DNA of 64,000 nucleotides from Chaenocephalus aceratus (GCA_023974075.1 JAMFTG010000705.1:1-64000); one strand, 5' to 3'. Counted from the first letter of the stretch, positions 24,870 through 36,599 are shown. Notes: generated by a model from the letters alone, not told the origin. A program made the numbers and translations.

Positions 24870-25420
24870 TTACCGTGCCAGAATGAAGAGCTGTGCTGAG
24901 TGTCTGCAGGTGAAATCACGAGGTTACTAGTATCTTTACACAAAGACAGAAAGGAATCGAGCTGTCAAAGTACTTGTCAAAGTACAAAGTGTACTTTCCA
25001 CCTGCAGCAGGCAGCCTTCAGTGATTCTGCTTTGTTTTTAGCCGGATGGTCATATAGAAAGTGCCGAAAAGAAAGCATGCAGAGGAAGCAGAAACGAATC
25101 CACATCGTCTCGTATGCATTGCAAAGACTATTCTTTGAGCAGATTTAATTTGCAGCAATGAGAACTTAATTTAAAATGCAAAAACATCCATCGTAGTTTC
25201 CATCAGTGCCATTCTTGCAAAGGAGGATTTATTTACGGGCTCGCTAATTCCTTAATTATAATGAAAGCTCGGCAAACAATATGTTTCTCTGTCATAACCT
25301 TATTAATCCTGCTTGTATTAAAAAGTGGACGACCTTACCGTTGTTAATGAGATGTTAATCACCCTGTTTAATTCCTCACAGTTAACTAAAATACCCACAA
25401 GGCTTTGCAGCAGATATGCA
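24870..25420. promoter_or_regulatory. Candidate conserved non-coding element
   Basis: Single-copy AT-rich stretch with CTCGCTAATTCCTTAATTAT, TTATTAATCCTGC, GTTAATGAGATGTTAATCAC and TCGTATGCATTGCAAAG. It has no coding potential and lies 4 kb upstream of htr5a. Its form suggests a developmental or neural enhancer; this is untested. Confidence 0.35.
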
Positions 25421-25925
25421 GCGAACCGCCTGACACTCAAGTCTCAGGACAGAGAATGACCTGAGCTGACACTCGGCATGTAAAGAAACCAGCTGTTACG
25501 CTTTGACGTCAGAGCGCATGATGCCTGTCCGTCAGGGCGTCTCTTCACTCCTCTCTCATGCGTCCTTCTCAAAGTGAGTGGCAGCCCCTGTCTACGGGAG
25601 GGTACGGGGGATGTCTGATTGCCTGTTTCCTACACAACGGTTGTCAAATTTCACGGCTATTAGGCTTGTTAATAGGCGCAGGGAGGAGAGGGAGCAGAGA
25701 GTGCTTGGCTGGACCCTTTGATTATCGAGGGCATGGTGTGTGATGCTGAGGGACAGTGTCGCATGTCACGTAAACACAGCGCTGACAGGGACATAACTCG
25801 TACAGGGATTACCTTTCGATGAGATCGATAACGTGCAGATCACTTTGACCGATCACACTGGGTGTACTGTGTGTGTAACAGTTTTTCAACACAACATCCT
25901 TCGAGTTTTGAGGAGGTTCTGATTG
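25421..25925. other. No feature seen
   Basis: Single-copy non-coding DNA. Confidence 0.4.
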
Positions 25926-26390
25926 ATTAATTACATTGCATTTAGCTGAGGCTTTTATCCAAAGCGACTTACAATAAGTGCGTTCGACCAACAAAATAAA
26001 ACCTTGAAGAAAACAGAATCATAAAGTACATCAGGTTTCATAGAGACAAACATTTCAAGTGCTACTCAGCTGGCTTTAGAGGAGCCAGCCCTTTGTTAGT
26101 ATATAAGTGCTTTGTTAGTAGTTCTATCCTCGAAGTGGATTCGAAGGAGATGAGTTTTCAGTCTGGAAGGTGTGTGAGCTTTCTGCTGTCCTGATGTCAA
26201 TGGGAGCTCATTCCACCATCTTGGAGCCAGGACAGCAAACCCACGTGTTTCTGCTGATGGGAACTTGGGTCCCCCTCGCAGCGAGGGTGCAGCGAGTCGT
26301 TTGGCCGATGCAGAGCGGAGTGCACGTGCTGGGGTGTACGGTTTAACCATGTCCTGGATGTAGGAAGGGCCAGATCCATTAATTAATGCA
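25926..26390 (-). mobile_element. LINE 3'-end fragment, copy 1
   Basis: Starts ACATTGCATTTAGCTGAGGC and GCTTTTATCCAAAGCGACTT, a widespread fish repeat. The minus strand encodes GFAVLAPRWWNELP followed by a basic LKTHLL segment, the pattern found near the C-terminus of non-LTR reverse transcriptase ORFs. A second copy is at 55035-55560. Confidence 0.65.
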
Positions 26391-26501
26391 ATTAATGCGA
26401 ACTAATGCCAAAAGTCCAGCAAGAATATCATCCTTTTCATTAGATCCTGCTTTTTAAGTCAAACTCAATCATAACCCTTTTCTACTGAAAAAGGGCCGCT
26501 C

Positions 26502-26549
<48 letters not shown>

Positions 26550-27370
26550 GATTTGTTGCCAATGTGGTTCATTCACTGTCTGATTATCACACAACCCCTG
26601 ATGTATATATCCCAAAAGTGAACGTGTTTAAAGTTTCTCTGGTCTTACATGTGCTGGTAGCATAGCTAGCTATCGAAGCTAATCTGACCACTTGTTGCAT
26701 AATATTGTGGCATAAACTATTTTCTACCGTCATATTTCACCGGGCTATTTTTCAATATGATCTTACTTATGATAGTTTGACATGGCTATAGTAAAAGAAC
26801 AAGAGAAAGTTATACCGCTGCTTGCAAAACGATGATAATAGCAAATGGGTGGTCATTGAATTAGGGTATAAACCCACATGTCTGCCTGGTTAGTGTTGCC
26901 TGGATTTATATAAGTGTGTTTTTATATTATTGTGTAGTAACGTTCGAGTCAATTTGCAACACAAAAAACTGGTTTGGGTATCAGACAATTGTTTCAACAA
27001 ATGATATGCACTCATTAAGGACACTTACACTGCACTCAGAGCACTGGGGGAAAGACAAGCCGCTATATTACAGTGCCACGAGGACTAGAATTATTACATG
27101 GGATTATATTCAAGACTGTGGGTAAACTGGTTCAAGAAACTGTGATGTATCAACAATCCATGAAAGATTGTTCGAACAGCGAAAGCACGAGTTTTATTTA
27201 TTTATAAGTATGAAATTATAATGAATGATTACCATCTTATGAGGGTGTTAAATTAGGCACGTCTAAATATGCTTTCCAAACACGAGGCATGAAATCATGA
27301 TTGCCCCCAGTGATGCTGCTTCTTCTGTGAATCAGTTATCATCATTTTAGACAAACACTTGTAGTTGATT
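26391..27370. other. Non-coding; CAA microsatellite
   Basis: Contains an ACA/CAA run of about 46 bp at 26503-26549. Otherwise AT-rich single-copy DNA with no gene seen. Confidence 0.5.
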
Positions 27371-27392
27371 TATGTTATTAAAGGGGCCCTAC

Positions 27393-28032
27393 TGTATATC
27401 AGTATGTAGTGTCTCTACTTTAAAGAGTCCTCTCCTGCTGATGTTCAGGTGTATATCAGTATGTAGAGTCTCTACTTTAAAGAGTCCTCTCCTGCTGATG
27501 TTCAGGTGTATATCAGTATGTAGTGTCTCTACTTTAAAGAGTCCTCTCCTGCTGATGTTCAGGTGTGTATCAGTATGTAGTGTCTCTACTTTAAAGAGTC
27601 CTCTCCTGCTGATGTTCAGGTGTATATCAATATGTAGTGTCTCTACTTTAAAGAGTCCTCTCCTGCTGATGTTCAGGTGTGTATCAGTATGTAGAGTCTC
27701 TACTTTAAAGAGTCCTCTCCTGCTGATGTTCAGGTGTATATCAGTATGTAGTGTCTCTACTTTAAAGAGTCCTCTCCTGCTGATGTTCAGGTGTGTATCA
27801 GTATGTAGTGTCTCTACTTTAAAGAGTCCTCTCCTGCTGATGTTCAGGTGTATATCAATATGTAGTGTCTCTACTTTAAAGAGTCCTCTCCTGCTGATGT
27901 TCAGGTGTGTATCAGTATGTAGAGTCTCTACTTTAAAGAGTCCTCTCCTGCTGATGTTCAGGTGTATATCAGTATGTAGTGTCTCTACTTTAAAGAGTCC
28001 TCTCCTGCTGATGTTCAGGTGTATATCAGCAG
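27393..28032. repeat. 57-bp minisatellite, array B (about 11 units, inverted)
   Basis: Reverse complement of the 57-bp unit of arrays A and C. Variants TATCAATATG and GTAGAGTCTC recur 228 bp apart (4 units), showing a four-unit higher-order repeat. On its left sits TTAAAGGGGCCCTACTG, which in inverse resembles the GCCCC tip found after array C. Confidence 0.97.
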
Positions 28033-28792
28033 TGGGTTGATGAAGCTGAGTACTTTGGAGCCTTTTTAGCGGCAGATGAAATTGCACTTGAGAGTTGTAG
28101 GTGGGTTGCTTGATGGCTGTTCGAAAACTCAAGAGCTTTCTACTATAGTGAGAAAATCACTTAAGTGCTCAGCTTGTGAACTACAAAGTGCATTCACACA
28201 GAAGCTAAAACTATTAGCCGTGCTGCATCTTTAACCTTCAGCACATATCGTTTAATCTAATCACTGATGCAAAGGAGAACATTGAGAACTTCCCTAATCA
28301 CTACATACCACTCGCGCTCCTATTGGCTCTGGTTTCAGACAGAGGGTGAAAAGAGGTGCACAGACCTCAGCCTTTGGTAGTTATGAATTAAATTAGTTAG
28401 TGATTGGATACCTTAATTTATTAATGACAAAAGTATCGTATATCAAAGTATAAACATACCATTTTTAGACTATTCCATGTTTGCCTTTAACTCATCTGTG
28501 TTTAAGAGTATATATTACAAAATTGGTCAAATGTATTGATGACTTTTTTCTTTATTGTATGCTTTGCCTCTCTGTGCATTTCGAATCCAAATTTGCTGAC
28601 ATCATTATTTCTCGAGATGCATGCGATAAAGGCCGACTCAGTCCTCTTAAGAGAGGCCTACATTGTCACCATTTCTGGTTATCAATCAAAAATAATAAAT
28701 TTGCAGTAAAATATTTGTATACAATCGTCGTCTTCAGAAATAAACATATTACAGTAACACGGGGGATTGTGCTTTGTCTCAACTTTAGTTCC
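28033..28792. other. Mostly unrecognised; small transposon scrap
   Basis: The piece GCTCCTATTGGCTCTGGTTT plus CAGACAGAGGGTGAAAAG at 28315-28352 is shared with 41331-41362, and its first part with 9210, so it is a dispersed repeat. The rest is AT-rich non-coding. Confidence 0.5.
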
Positions 28793-28800
28793 CCCTAAAA

Positions 28801-29360
28801 CAGGGGTGTCAAACTCAATTTCATCGCGGGCCACATCAGCATTATGGTTGCACTCAAAGGGCCGGTTGTAACTTTAAGACTATATAAACATACATATATA
28901 AATATATCATATAAATAAAATAATGTATTATATTACATCATTGCCTCTGCATTGGATTATCATCGGATAGGGTAATAACTTCATAATTAACTACGTCTGA
29001 AAGCAGAAGTCTAGGGCAAATAATTGCAAGTCTTTCCAGTGCGTATGTCCCAAAATGATTTAAAAAGAAAAGCCAAATTCTGGAGAAAAAAGAAATAGAA
29101 GTGACATTTTGAAATACAAATCTAATTCTGAGAAAAAGGAATTCTATGAAAAAAGGCATATTTTGAAGAAAAAAAGGCAAATTCTGAGAAAAAAGTCATA
29201 TTTGAGATGCATTGTGGGACATGTAGTTTATGGGCAACCTGCTTCTGTGGCATGTAACCGTATAATAAACATATTATATTCTTTGCAAGCTCTTGTGGGG
29301 CCACATAAAATGAAGTCGCGGGCCGAATGTGGCCCCCGGGCCTTGAGTTTGACCCCCCTG
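28801..29360. mobile_element. Non-autonomous hAT (GTGTCAAACT family), 560 bp
   Basis: Left end CAGGGGTGTCAAACTCAATT, right end TTGAGTTTGACCCCCCTG. Flanks CCCTAAAA and CCTTAAAA form a 7/8 target duplication. It ends about 160 bp before the candidate htr5a acceptor. Confidence 0.88.
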
Positions 29361-29490
29361 CCTTAAAACATTCACAATAAATCAAAACATTTCCCCCATT
29401 CACGATGTCTCTTATGAAAAGGCAATATTCGATATAGGCTCCGCATACCTTCCTTCCTCAGTTCTGAAAATGCACCTCATATACCTTCTT

Positions 29491-29521
29491 TAAAACGCTT
29501 TCTCCCGCCTCTCTCCCCAGG
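29491..29521 (+). other. Candidate 3' splice site in the htr5a 5' UTR
   Basis: A pyrimidine-rich tract (TTTCTCCCGCCTCTCTCCCC) runs straight into AG at 29519-29520, followed by G, 54 nt before the htr5a ATG. This is a textbook acceptor and suggests that the coding exon is preceded by at least one untranslated exon. The strength of the signal is seen; its use is inferred. Confidence 0.45.
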
Positions 29522-29602
29522 ATGCATCACCTCTCCGCTGCAGAAACTGCCTCCGAGTCCTCTGAGCAGCCACCATGGCGTACCCCAACACCAGCTCCCT
29601 GA
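29522..29602 (+). other. Short upstream ORF overlapping the htr5a start
   Basis: An ATG at 29522 opens a 26-codon frame (+2 relative to htr5a) that runs through the htr5a ATG and stops at TGA 29600-29602. If the mRNA includes this ATG, which sits one base after a candidate splice acceptor, ribosomes that use it would bypass the receptor start, so it could damp translation. Seen directly: the frame and the overlap. Inferred: any function. Confidence 0.4.
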
Positions 29603-30282
29603 CAGCCAACTCCAGTGGACCTCTGGGGGGTCCCGACCACGGGGGAAACATCTACCGGCCGTTCTCTGTCTTCAGCGTGCTCACGCTCACGCTGCTGGCC
29701 ATGCTGGTGGTGGCCACGTTCGTGTGGAACCTGCTGGTGCTGGTGACCATCCTGAGGGTGAGGACTTTCCACCGCGTGCCGCACAACCTCGTAGCATCCA
29801 TGGCTATCTCCGACGTCATGGTGGCCGCCTTAGTGATGCCGCTCAGCCTCGTCCATGAGCTCAACGGCCGGAAGTGGAAACTGGGACGAGTTCTGTGTCA
29901 GGTGTGGATCTCCTTCGATGTTCTCTGCTGCACGGCCAGCATCTGGAACGTGACGGCCATCGCGCTGGACCGCTACTGGTCCATCACCCGGCACCTGGAG
30001 TACACTCTGAAGACTCGTAAAAAGATCTCCAACGTGATGATCGCGCTCACCTGGCTGCTGTCGTCCATCATCTCCCTGTCGCCTCTGTTCGGCTGGGGGG
30101 AGACCTACACGGAGGGGATGAAGTGCCAGGTGAGCCAGGAGCCGTCCTACACCATCTTCTCCACCTTCGGAGCCTTTTACCTGCCGCTCTGCGTGGTGCT
30201 GTTTGTCTACTGGAAGATCTACAAGGCCGCCAAGTTTCGCATCGGCACCCGCAAGACCAACACCATCACTCCCATGGCTGAG
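29575..30282 (+). CDS. htr5a: htr5a coding exon 1 (serotonin receptor 5A, TM1-TM5)
   Basis: This exon encodes residues 1-236 of a 346-residue 5-HT5A serotonin receptor, a plasma-membrane class A GPCR whose family couples to Gi/o. Visible in order: two N-glycosylation sequons (N5, N12) in a short extracellular N-terminus, TM1 near 36-60 (N52), TM2 with D80, TM3 with C108, the amine-binding D115 and the DRY motif at 132-134, TM4 with W160, C184 in loop 2 (disulfide partner of C108) and TM5 near 192-215. The stretch [20 protein letters not shown] is typical of 5-HT5A. The ATG lies in an excellent Kozak context (CCACCATGG), and an in-frame TGA at 29563-29565 excludes an upstream start. The exon ends after GAG (E236) in phase 0, followed by donor GTGATT, which lacks the usual G at +5. 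The main ambiguity is which teleost paralogue this is, not the family. Confidence 0.97.
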
Positions 30283-30553
30283 GTGATTATACCCATGACA
30301 TGCCATCAATTAGTATTGTGCCTTCATACCGGACATAAAAGGAATGTTTCGGTTTTGATTTCATTTTATTGGTTGAAAGCAAATCAGAGCTGAATATCTC
30401 TGCTTGTCATTGTTCGATTATAAGGCTGTGGGCACACCGATGTCATAGTTCGTAATATTTGTTCAGAAATGGCTGTTTTTAAAAGTATGTGTCTATTCAT
30501 CCAAACTCCACCCAGAAAACACGCATTTTAAATCTTTCTTGCACCGAAGCATT

Positions 30554-30892
30554 ACGGCCCGTCCACACTGCGGCTTCGACAGCTTCAAAAACGGTTTCTA
30601 ACGCGTCTGCCCATTCGCTTTGAATGGGGTGACGTCACTTTTCGCCGAACTGCATTGTGGGAAGCACACACGCTTTCCTGGCGTTCCAGGCTGCAAAAGT
30701 TGAGCAATGTTCAACTTCTGAAGCTTTCGGTGGAAGCGTCAGCCAATGAAATCATACGCCAGTACAAGCTCTAGCCAATCAAACCGCTGCTTGTGTGTCA
30801 GGGGCAGGGAGATTCATGTGATTGGTTGTTGGTCGAGCTTCAGACGCGCCCAGCTCCAAGCTTTGTTTGAAGCTGTCGTGTGGACGGGCCGT
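30554..30892. mobile_element. MITE, ACGGCYCGTC family, copy 2, in the htr5a intron
   Basis: Inverted ends ACGGCCCGTCCACACTGCGG and GTCGTGTGGACGGGCCGT, flanked by GCATT on both sides (30549-30553 and 30893-30897). The interior carries a perfect CRE (TGACGTCA, 30630-30637), CCAAT boxes at 30743 and 30775 and an inverted CCAAT (ATTGG) at 30821. The superfamily is unassigned. Confidence 0.85.
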
Positions 30893-33011
30893 GCATTCCT
30901 GGTTCTTAATAATCAGTATGTCGTTACTTCGGCATCATTTTGATACGAGCATTACCATCAAATCAGAGGCAAGTCTTCGCTGAGCATCCGGTGTGAATGC
31001 ACCGTTAGAAATCATGATAGCATTAACCTCCCGTGTCTAGGTATTAGGTAATACATGTGGATATCACTGCTGTAGAACAAACTGTACGTGAGAAAGTTGG
31101 TAGAAAGCTCTGCAGTTCATTTTGAGTTGAGACTTTTTGCGCCGCAGCTTCAAAAACAAAGTAAGTATAAAGTTTATCAAGTCATGACTTTGAAGACCTT
31201 ACAACCTTATATCTGAAAGTGCCGTGCAGACGGTTTGACACGGTGGCAGAGTAGATAAACCAGAGTGTGCAGGAGGTGCCACAGCGAAGAGAGCGAGGAG
31301 ACAGCCAGCCGGAGAGAGACTCGATGCAGGAGACACGGCCCACCAGGGGGGCTGAACGCGTTGCCCGAGCGAAGAGGAGAAGCACAATGCGCCTGGCAAG
31401 TGCCCAGCATGAGATAGTGAGAGTGGAGAATGTGGAGAAACTGTTTCTCTGAGTCAGTGAAAGAAGTCCCTCCGAATAAAAAAGCTCTGACCTGGGAGCA
31501 GTGAGTAAGCGATGTGGAGCATGGGACAGAATAAGAGCCCTGCAGCCTTACCACACAAGGATGCAGCTTTGTAGTTTCAGCCAGGACACACTGCGAATAC
31601 ATAAAAGACACCAAGTGTGCAGAAAACAGGGCTTTAAATATCGGCTGCTTTTGCACCATCCACTTCTGCCCGGAAAGCAAGAGAGCCACTACAATACAGT
31701 ACGGAGGCCATCAGATGATTACTCGAGCCTTCTCACAGACATTGGACATGCCTTACACACCCCTCACTAACATACAATTAGCATTGATGTGACACAGAGC
31801 GTCCCTGAGGACTCCGAAAGAGCTGCTCGTGGCGAAGATGAGAACCATACTTCAACATAATCCGGCCCCTAAGTGGTTCGACGAAGCCCTGATCAGAGAT
31901 GTAAAGACGTAGAGAGGACCAGCATCCATTATGCAGGAGGGATGGGAATGCAGAGAATATAAAACAGACCCAGGAGGAGGTGAAACCCAACACCAAGTGT
32001 GCATGAAGTGAACGGGAACTAAGACTGTCCATACTATAGATTCACACTTCAAGTATTCGCCCGCACTACAGTAGAGCTTACAGAGGACGAATACTGGAGG
32101 AAGGGATGTCACGGTTTGGGTGATACTATCAGACCGGAATACACACCGTGCAAAGCCAGTTGTTTGGAAGGACTGTTACGATGTGTTGGCCAACAGTTTG
32201 TTTCCCATGCAGAACACGTCTCCTTCTCCTCCGGCTGATGCCGCTGACCCACGAGTTACCGGGCAATTATGTATCATGATGAGCTATTCAGCAGCAATCA
32301 GGGAAACACAAGCATCGGACGCATGAGCGTACGGGCGAAATATCCTGCTCGACACCGGCAGCTTGTTCATGTGCGTCGGCAGAAGGTAGAGGGCTATAAA
32401 TAGCTCCTTTCTGGCTTTGGCGGTTCTCCAATCAGCCGACACGGAATTTCCCCCGTGGAAATCGAATCAGCGCCCACTTTTCACCCGGGGGGGGGGTGCA
32501 ATCTGGATATCCCCAAATACACCATTCTTAAAGCAAACACCTGTCCCTTATTAAAGACTTCAGCATCACCCCGAGTCGAAGACATTAGCACACATCGACA
32601 GAAGATGGAAATATTTAACATGTACTTTGAAACCCCCCCCAAATAAAGATATTCGTTATTTACGCAGGTGCAACATCAATTTGCTCGAAATGCTTTAGTT
32701 AACCAACTCTGTGTCGAGTTTCATTAAACAGGCAATCACTCCCGTAGCCGGCAATTAAGTGGAATACATTTTATTAGTTTCCCGCAGACAAACACGCAAC
32801 GTATGGCTCGCATTATACGTGTCTCATTACCCAGCCGAATGTTGTTCTCATCATTTCCCAGCGAACATCGAGGAGTCAGAGCACCAAGAGAGGTGAGAGA
32901 TAATAGACCGAATGCACCGCTCCATCAACAACACCCACTGAGAGACATTAAGACGTAGAGACAGCAGAGACATTACAAGTATAGTTTCAGAAAGAAGTTT
33001 TACGCTAGCTG

Positions 33012-33185
33012 AAAACATTTCCATCAGCAGAAACACGCCGCAGCTGCAGAAAGGATGCAGATATAAAAACACAAAGGTTCCACGTGAAGAAACGTCTCCA
33101 GCAACTTGACAACACGTGCAGCGTTTAGAGGACATTCAGCAACTTGAGGAGACATGGCAGCGTCTACTGAAAGCTGTAGAAACAC
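33012..33185. repeat. Flank unit of the second 38-bp minisatellite
   Basis: About 90% identical to 232-440, e.g. CAGCAACTTGACAACACGTG. It leads into the array at 33186 just as copy 1 does. Confidence 0.85.
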
Positions 33186-34617
33186 AACGGAGACCAGGGG
33201 ACACTAAAGAGTGACGCACATATCTGGAGACCAGGGGACACTAAAGAGTGACGCACACAGCTGGGAGACCAGGGGACACTAAAGAGTGACGCACACAGCT
33301 GGGAGACCAGGGGACACTAAAGAGTGACGCACACAGCTGGGAGACCAGGGGACACTAAAGAGTGATGCACACAGCTGGGAGACCAGGAGACACTAAAGAG
33401 TGACGCACACAGCTGGGAGAGCAGGGGACACTAAAGAGTGACGCACACAGCTGGGAGACCAGGGGACACTAAAGAGTGATGCACACAGCTGGGAGACCAG
33501 GAGACACTAAAGAGTGACGCACACAGCTGGGAGAGCAGGGGACACTAAAGAGTGACGCACACAGCTGGGAGAGCAGGGGACACTAAAGAGTGACGCACAC
33601 AGCTGGGAGACCAGGGGACACTAAAGAGTGACGCACACAGCTGGGAGACCAGGGGACACTAAAGAGTGATGCACACAGCTGGGAGACCAGGGGACACTAA
33701 AGAGTGACGCACACATTTTGGAGACCAGGGGACACTAAAGAGTGACGCACACAGCTGGGAGACCAGGTGACACTAAAGAGTGACGCACACAGCTGGGAGA
33801 CCAGGGGACACTAAAGAGTGACGCACACAGCTGGGAGACCAGGGGACACTAAAGAGTGACGCACACAGCTGGGAGACCAGGGGACACTAAAGAGTGACGC
33901 ACACAGCTGGGAGACCAGGGGACACTAAAGAGTGATGCACACAGCTGGGAGACCAGGGGACACTAAAGAGTGACGCACACAGCTGGGAGACCAGGGGACA
34001 CTAAAGAGTGACGCACACAGCTGGGAGACCAGGGGACACTAAAGAGTGACACACACAGCTGGGAGACCAGGGGACACTAAAGAGTGACGCACACAGCTGG
34101 GAGACCAGGGGACACTAAAGAGTGACGCACATATCTGGAGACCAGGGAACACTAAAGAGTGACGCACATATCTGGAGACCAGGGGACACTAAAGAGTGAC
34201 GCACATATCTGGAGACCAGGGGACACTAAAGAGTGACGCACACAGCTGGGAGACCAGGGGACACTAAAGAGTGACGCACACAGCTGGGAGACCAGGGGAC
34301 ACTAAAGAGTGACACACACAGCTGGGAGACCAGGGGACACTAAAGAGTGACGTACATAGCTGGAGACCAGGGGACACTAAAGAGTGACGCACACAGCTGG
34401 GAGACCAGGGGACACTAAAGAGTGACACACACAGCTGTAAGACCAGGGGACACTAAAGAGTGACGCACACAGATGGGAGAACAGGGGACACTAAAGAGTG
34501 ACGCACACAGCTGGGAGACCAGGGGACACTAACGCACACAGCTGGGAGACCAGGGGACACTAAAGAGTGACGCACACAGCTGGGAGACCAGGGGACACTA
34601 AAGAGTGACGCACACAC
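33186..34617. repeat. 38-bp minisatellite, copy 2 (about 37 units), in the htr5a intron
   Basis: Same unit as 441-2096. Variant 37-bp units with CATATCTGGAGACC cluster at 34129-34220. The pair of GATGC and GGAGACAC variants recurs 114 bp apart (3 units) at 33366 and 33480. It lies wholly within the transcribed intron. Confidence 0.97.
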
Positions 34618-35115
34618 GATGCCGTCGCTCCAACAGAATGCGACCAGGTGGCGTTTGTGTATTTCTGTATTTCGTGACGTGTCCATTTAAAAGGAAGATC
34701 TTCAGTTTAGCTGCTGCACCATCTGGAGTGTCTTAAACAATCCAGTGTCCATCCCAGCAGCGCTACGCTTCCACCTGTGCTGTAAATGGACCTGGGTCAC
34801 GTCTCATCCGTTGAGGACCGTGCGGACGAGTCTTCCATCCGGCTGCAGCTGCTTTAAGTGTTGAGTTTAAGATGTTAGTGTGTGCTCTTTACTTCCGACA
34901 CATGTAGCCGGATGCTTCGTCTTTATAAAAAGCCGAACGACCTGGGACACTTCACCCGATAAGAAGAAATAGAGTCAGCCTTGAGTTGAGCTCGGCGACA
35001 AATGAGTGAGAAGATTAACATCGACATTTCCTTTCTGTCCTCCTCCTCGCAGCCGAGCGGCGGGTTTGGGAAAAGGCACGAAATGGGCTGCTGGAAAACG
35101 CAGATTAAGACACAG

Positions 35116-35308
<193 letters not shown>

Positions 35309-35310
35309 CC

Positions 35311-35444
35311 TGGCATTACTATACTTGTGGGGACCTAAATATGTTTACATAGTCACGTGTGGGGACTCGCCTCCCTTATGGGGACAAAATGGAGGTGAAG
35401 TCTTGGTTAGGATAAGTCTCCATGCAAGTCAACGTAATGTATAC
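35311..35444. repeat. TG-associated dispersed element, copy 2
   Basis: A shortened relative of 7085-7285 (CATTACTATACTTGTGGGG and CACGTGTGGGGACTCGCCTC) bounded by TG runs on both sides; the second run is 35445-35471. Confidence 0.8.
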
Positions 35445-35643
35445 GTGTGTGTGTGTGTGTGTGTGTGTGTGAGAAGAGTTTCAGGGTATAAAAAGGTGGG
35501 ATATTAAGAAAATAAATCTGGATATTTGAGGGATTTTTTGGGAGAATTAAAAGGTATGTTTTTGAATAATTTGAGTAAAGAAATCGAATATATTATGATA
35601 GAAAAAGTTGGAATATACTGAGAAAATGTATGTCATACAACAA

Positions 35644-35879
<236 letters not shown>

Positions 35880-35941
35880 CGTTCTATTCACTTTAACTCA
35901 AAAAGTGTCCGAGTGTTGAACCCGTCTGATCCCTCCCCCAG

Positions 35942-36274
35942 GTGAAGGATGAAGGCCAGCAGCCTCAGATGGTGTTCACCGTGCGCCACGCCACCGTGAC
36001 CTTCCAGACGGACGGCGACACGTGGCGCGAGCAGAAGGAGAAAAAGGCGGCGCTGATGGTGGGCATTTTGATCGGCGTCTTTGTACTTTGCTGGATCCCC
36101 TTCTTCATCACGGAGCTCATCGTGCCGCTGTGCTCCTGCGACATCCCGCCCGTCTGGAAGAGCATCTTCCTGTGGCTGGGGTACTCCAACTCCTTCTTCA
36201 ACCCGCTCATATACACGGCCTTCAATAAGAACTACAACAACGCCCTGAGGAACCTGTTCTCTCGGCAGCGCTGA
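35942..36274 (+). CDS. htr5a: htr5a coding exon 2 (TM6-TM7 and C-terminus)
   Basis: This exon encodes residues 237-346, starting V-K-D directly after an AG acceptor (35940-35941) behind the C-rich tract CCCTCCCCCAG; phase 0 matches exon 1. It holds the end of intracellular loop 3 ([14 protein letters not shown]), TM6 with the CWIPFF switch motif (C286-W287-I288-P289), the short extracellular loop with C300 and C302, TM7 with the NPLIY motif (N323-Y327) and a short tail ending FSRQR before TGA at 36272. The exon boundary agrees with that known for vertebrate HTR5A. The joined protein, 346 residues, is close to the usual length of about 350-360. A 233-bp TG run ends only 61 nt before the acceptor AG, which is unusual for this gene and may affect splicing. 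Confidence 0.97.
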   Translation: MKDEGQQPQMVFTVRHATVTFQTDGDTWREQKEKKAALMVGILIGVFVLCWIPFFITELIVPLCSCDIPPVWKSIFLWLGYSNSFFNPLIYTAFNKNYNNALRNLFSRQR

Positions 36275-36500
36275 GCCTCTCCGCTCAGACTCCATCACCA
36301 GCATCTCTCAGGGGGAATCCTCTTCGTCACTCGACCCTCCTTCAGATGGACGATTGCCCCGAGACTATCTATGAAAAACAATGTCTGTGTGTTGTTTTTA
36401 TTTGTTGTGCTGAGGTAACCTCACAGCTGGACTGAGACGGGTGTCTGAGCGACTTTATCCGCAAAGAAAGGAATAAAAGTGGATCTTTAAAACGAGGATA
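36275..36500 (+). other. htr5a: htr5a 3' UTR with polyadenylation signal
   Basis: After the stop codon the sequence stays non-repetitive and contains AATAAA at 36472-36477. Cleavage would be expected about 10-30 nt later, giving a 3' UTR of roughly 220 nt. The end is estimated. Confidence 0.6.
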
Positions 36501-36599
36501 CAAGCACTCTCTGTTCATCTCTCAAAAAGACAGTTTCGCCACTTTTGGAAATTGCCGTCACTTCCAGCCGAGGAAACAATATCTTCCCAATGAGTTTCA

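Noticed and set aside
29830..30309. 159-codon minus-strand ORF across htr5a exon 1
   Set aside because: Antisense shadow of a GC-rich coding exon; no recognisable domain.
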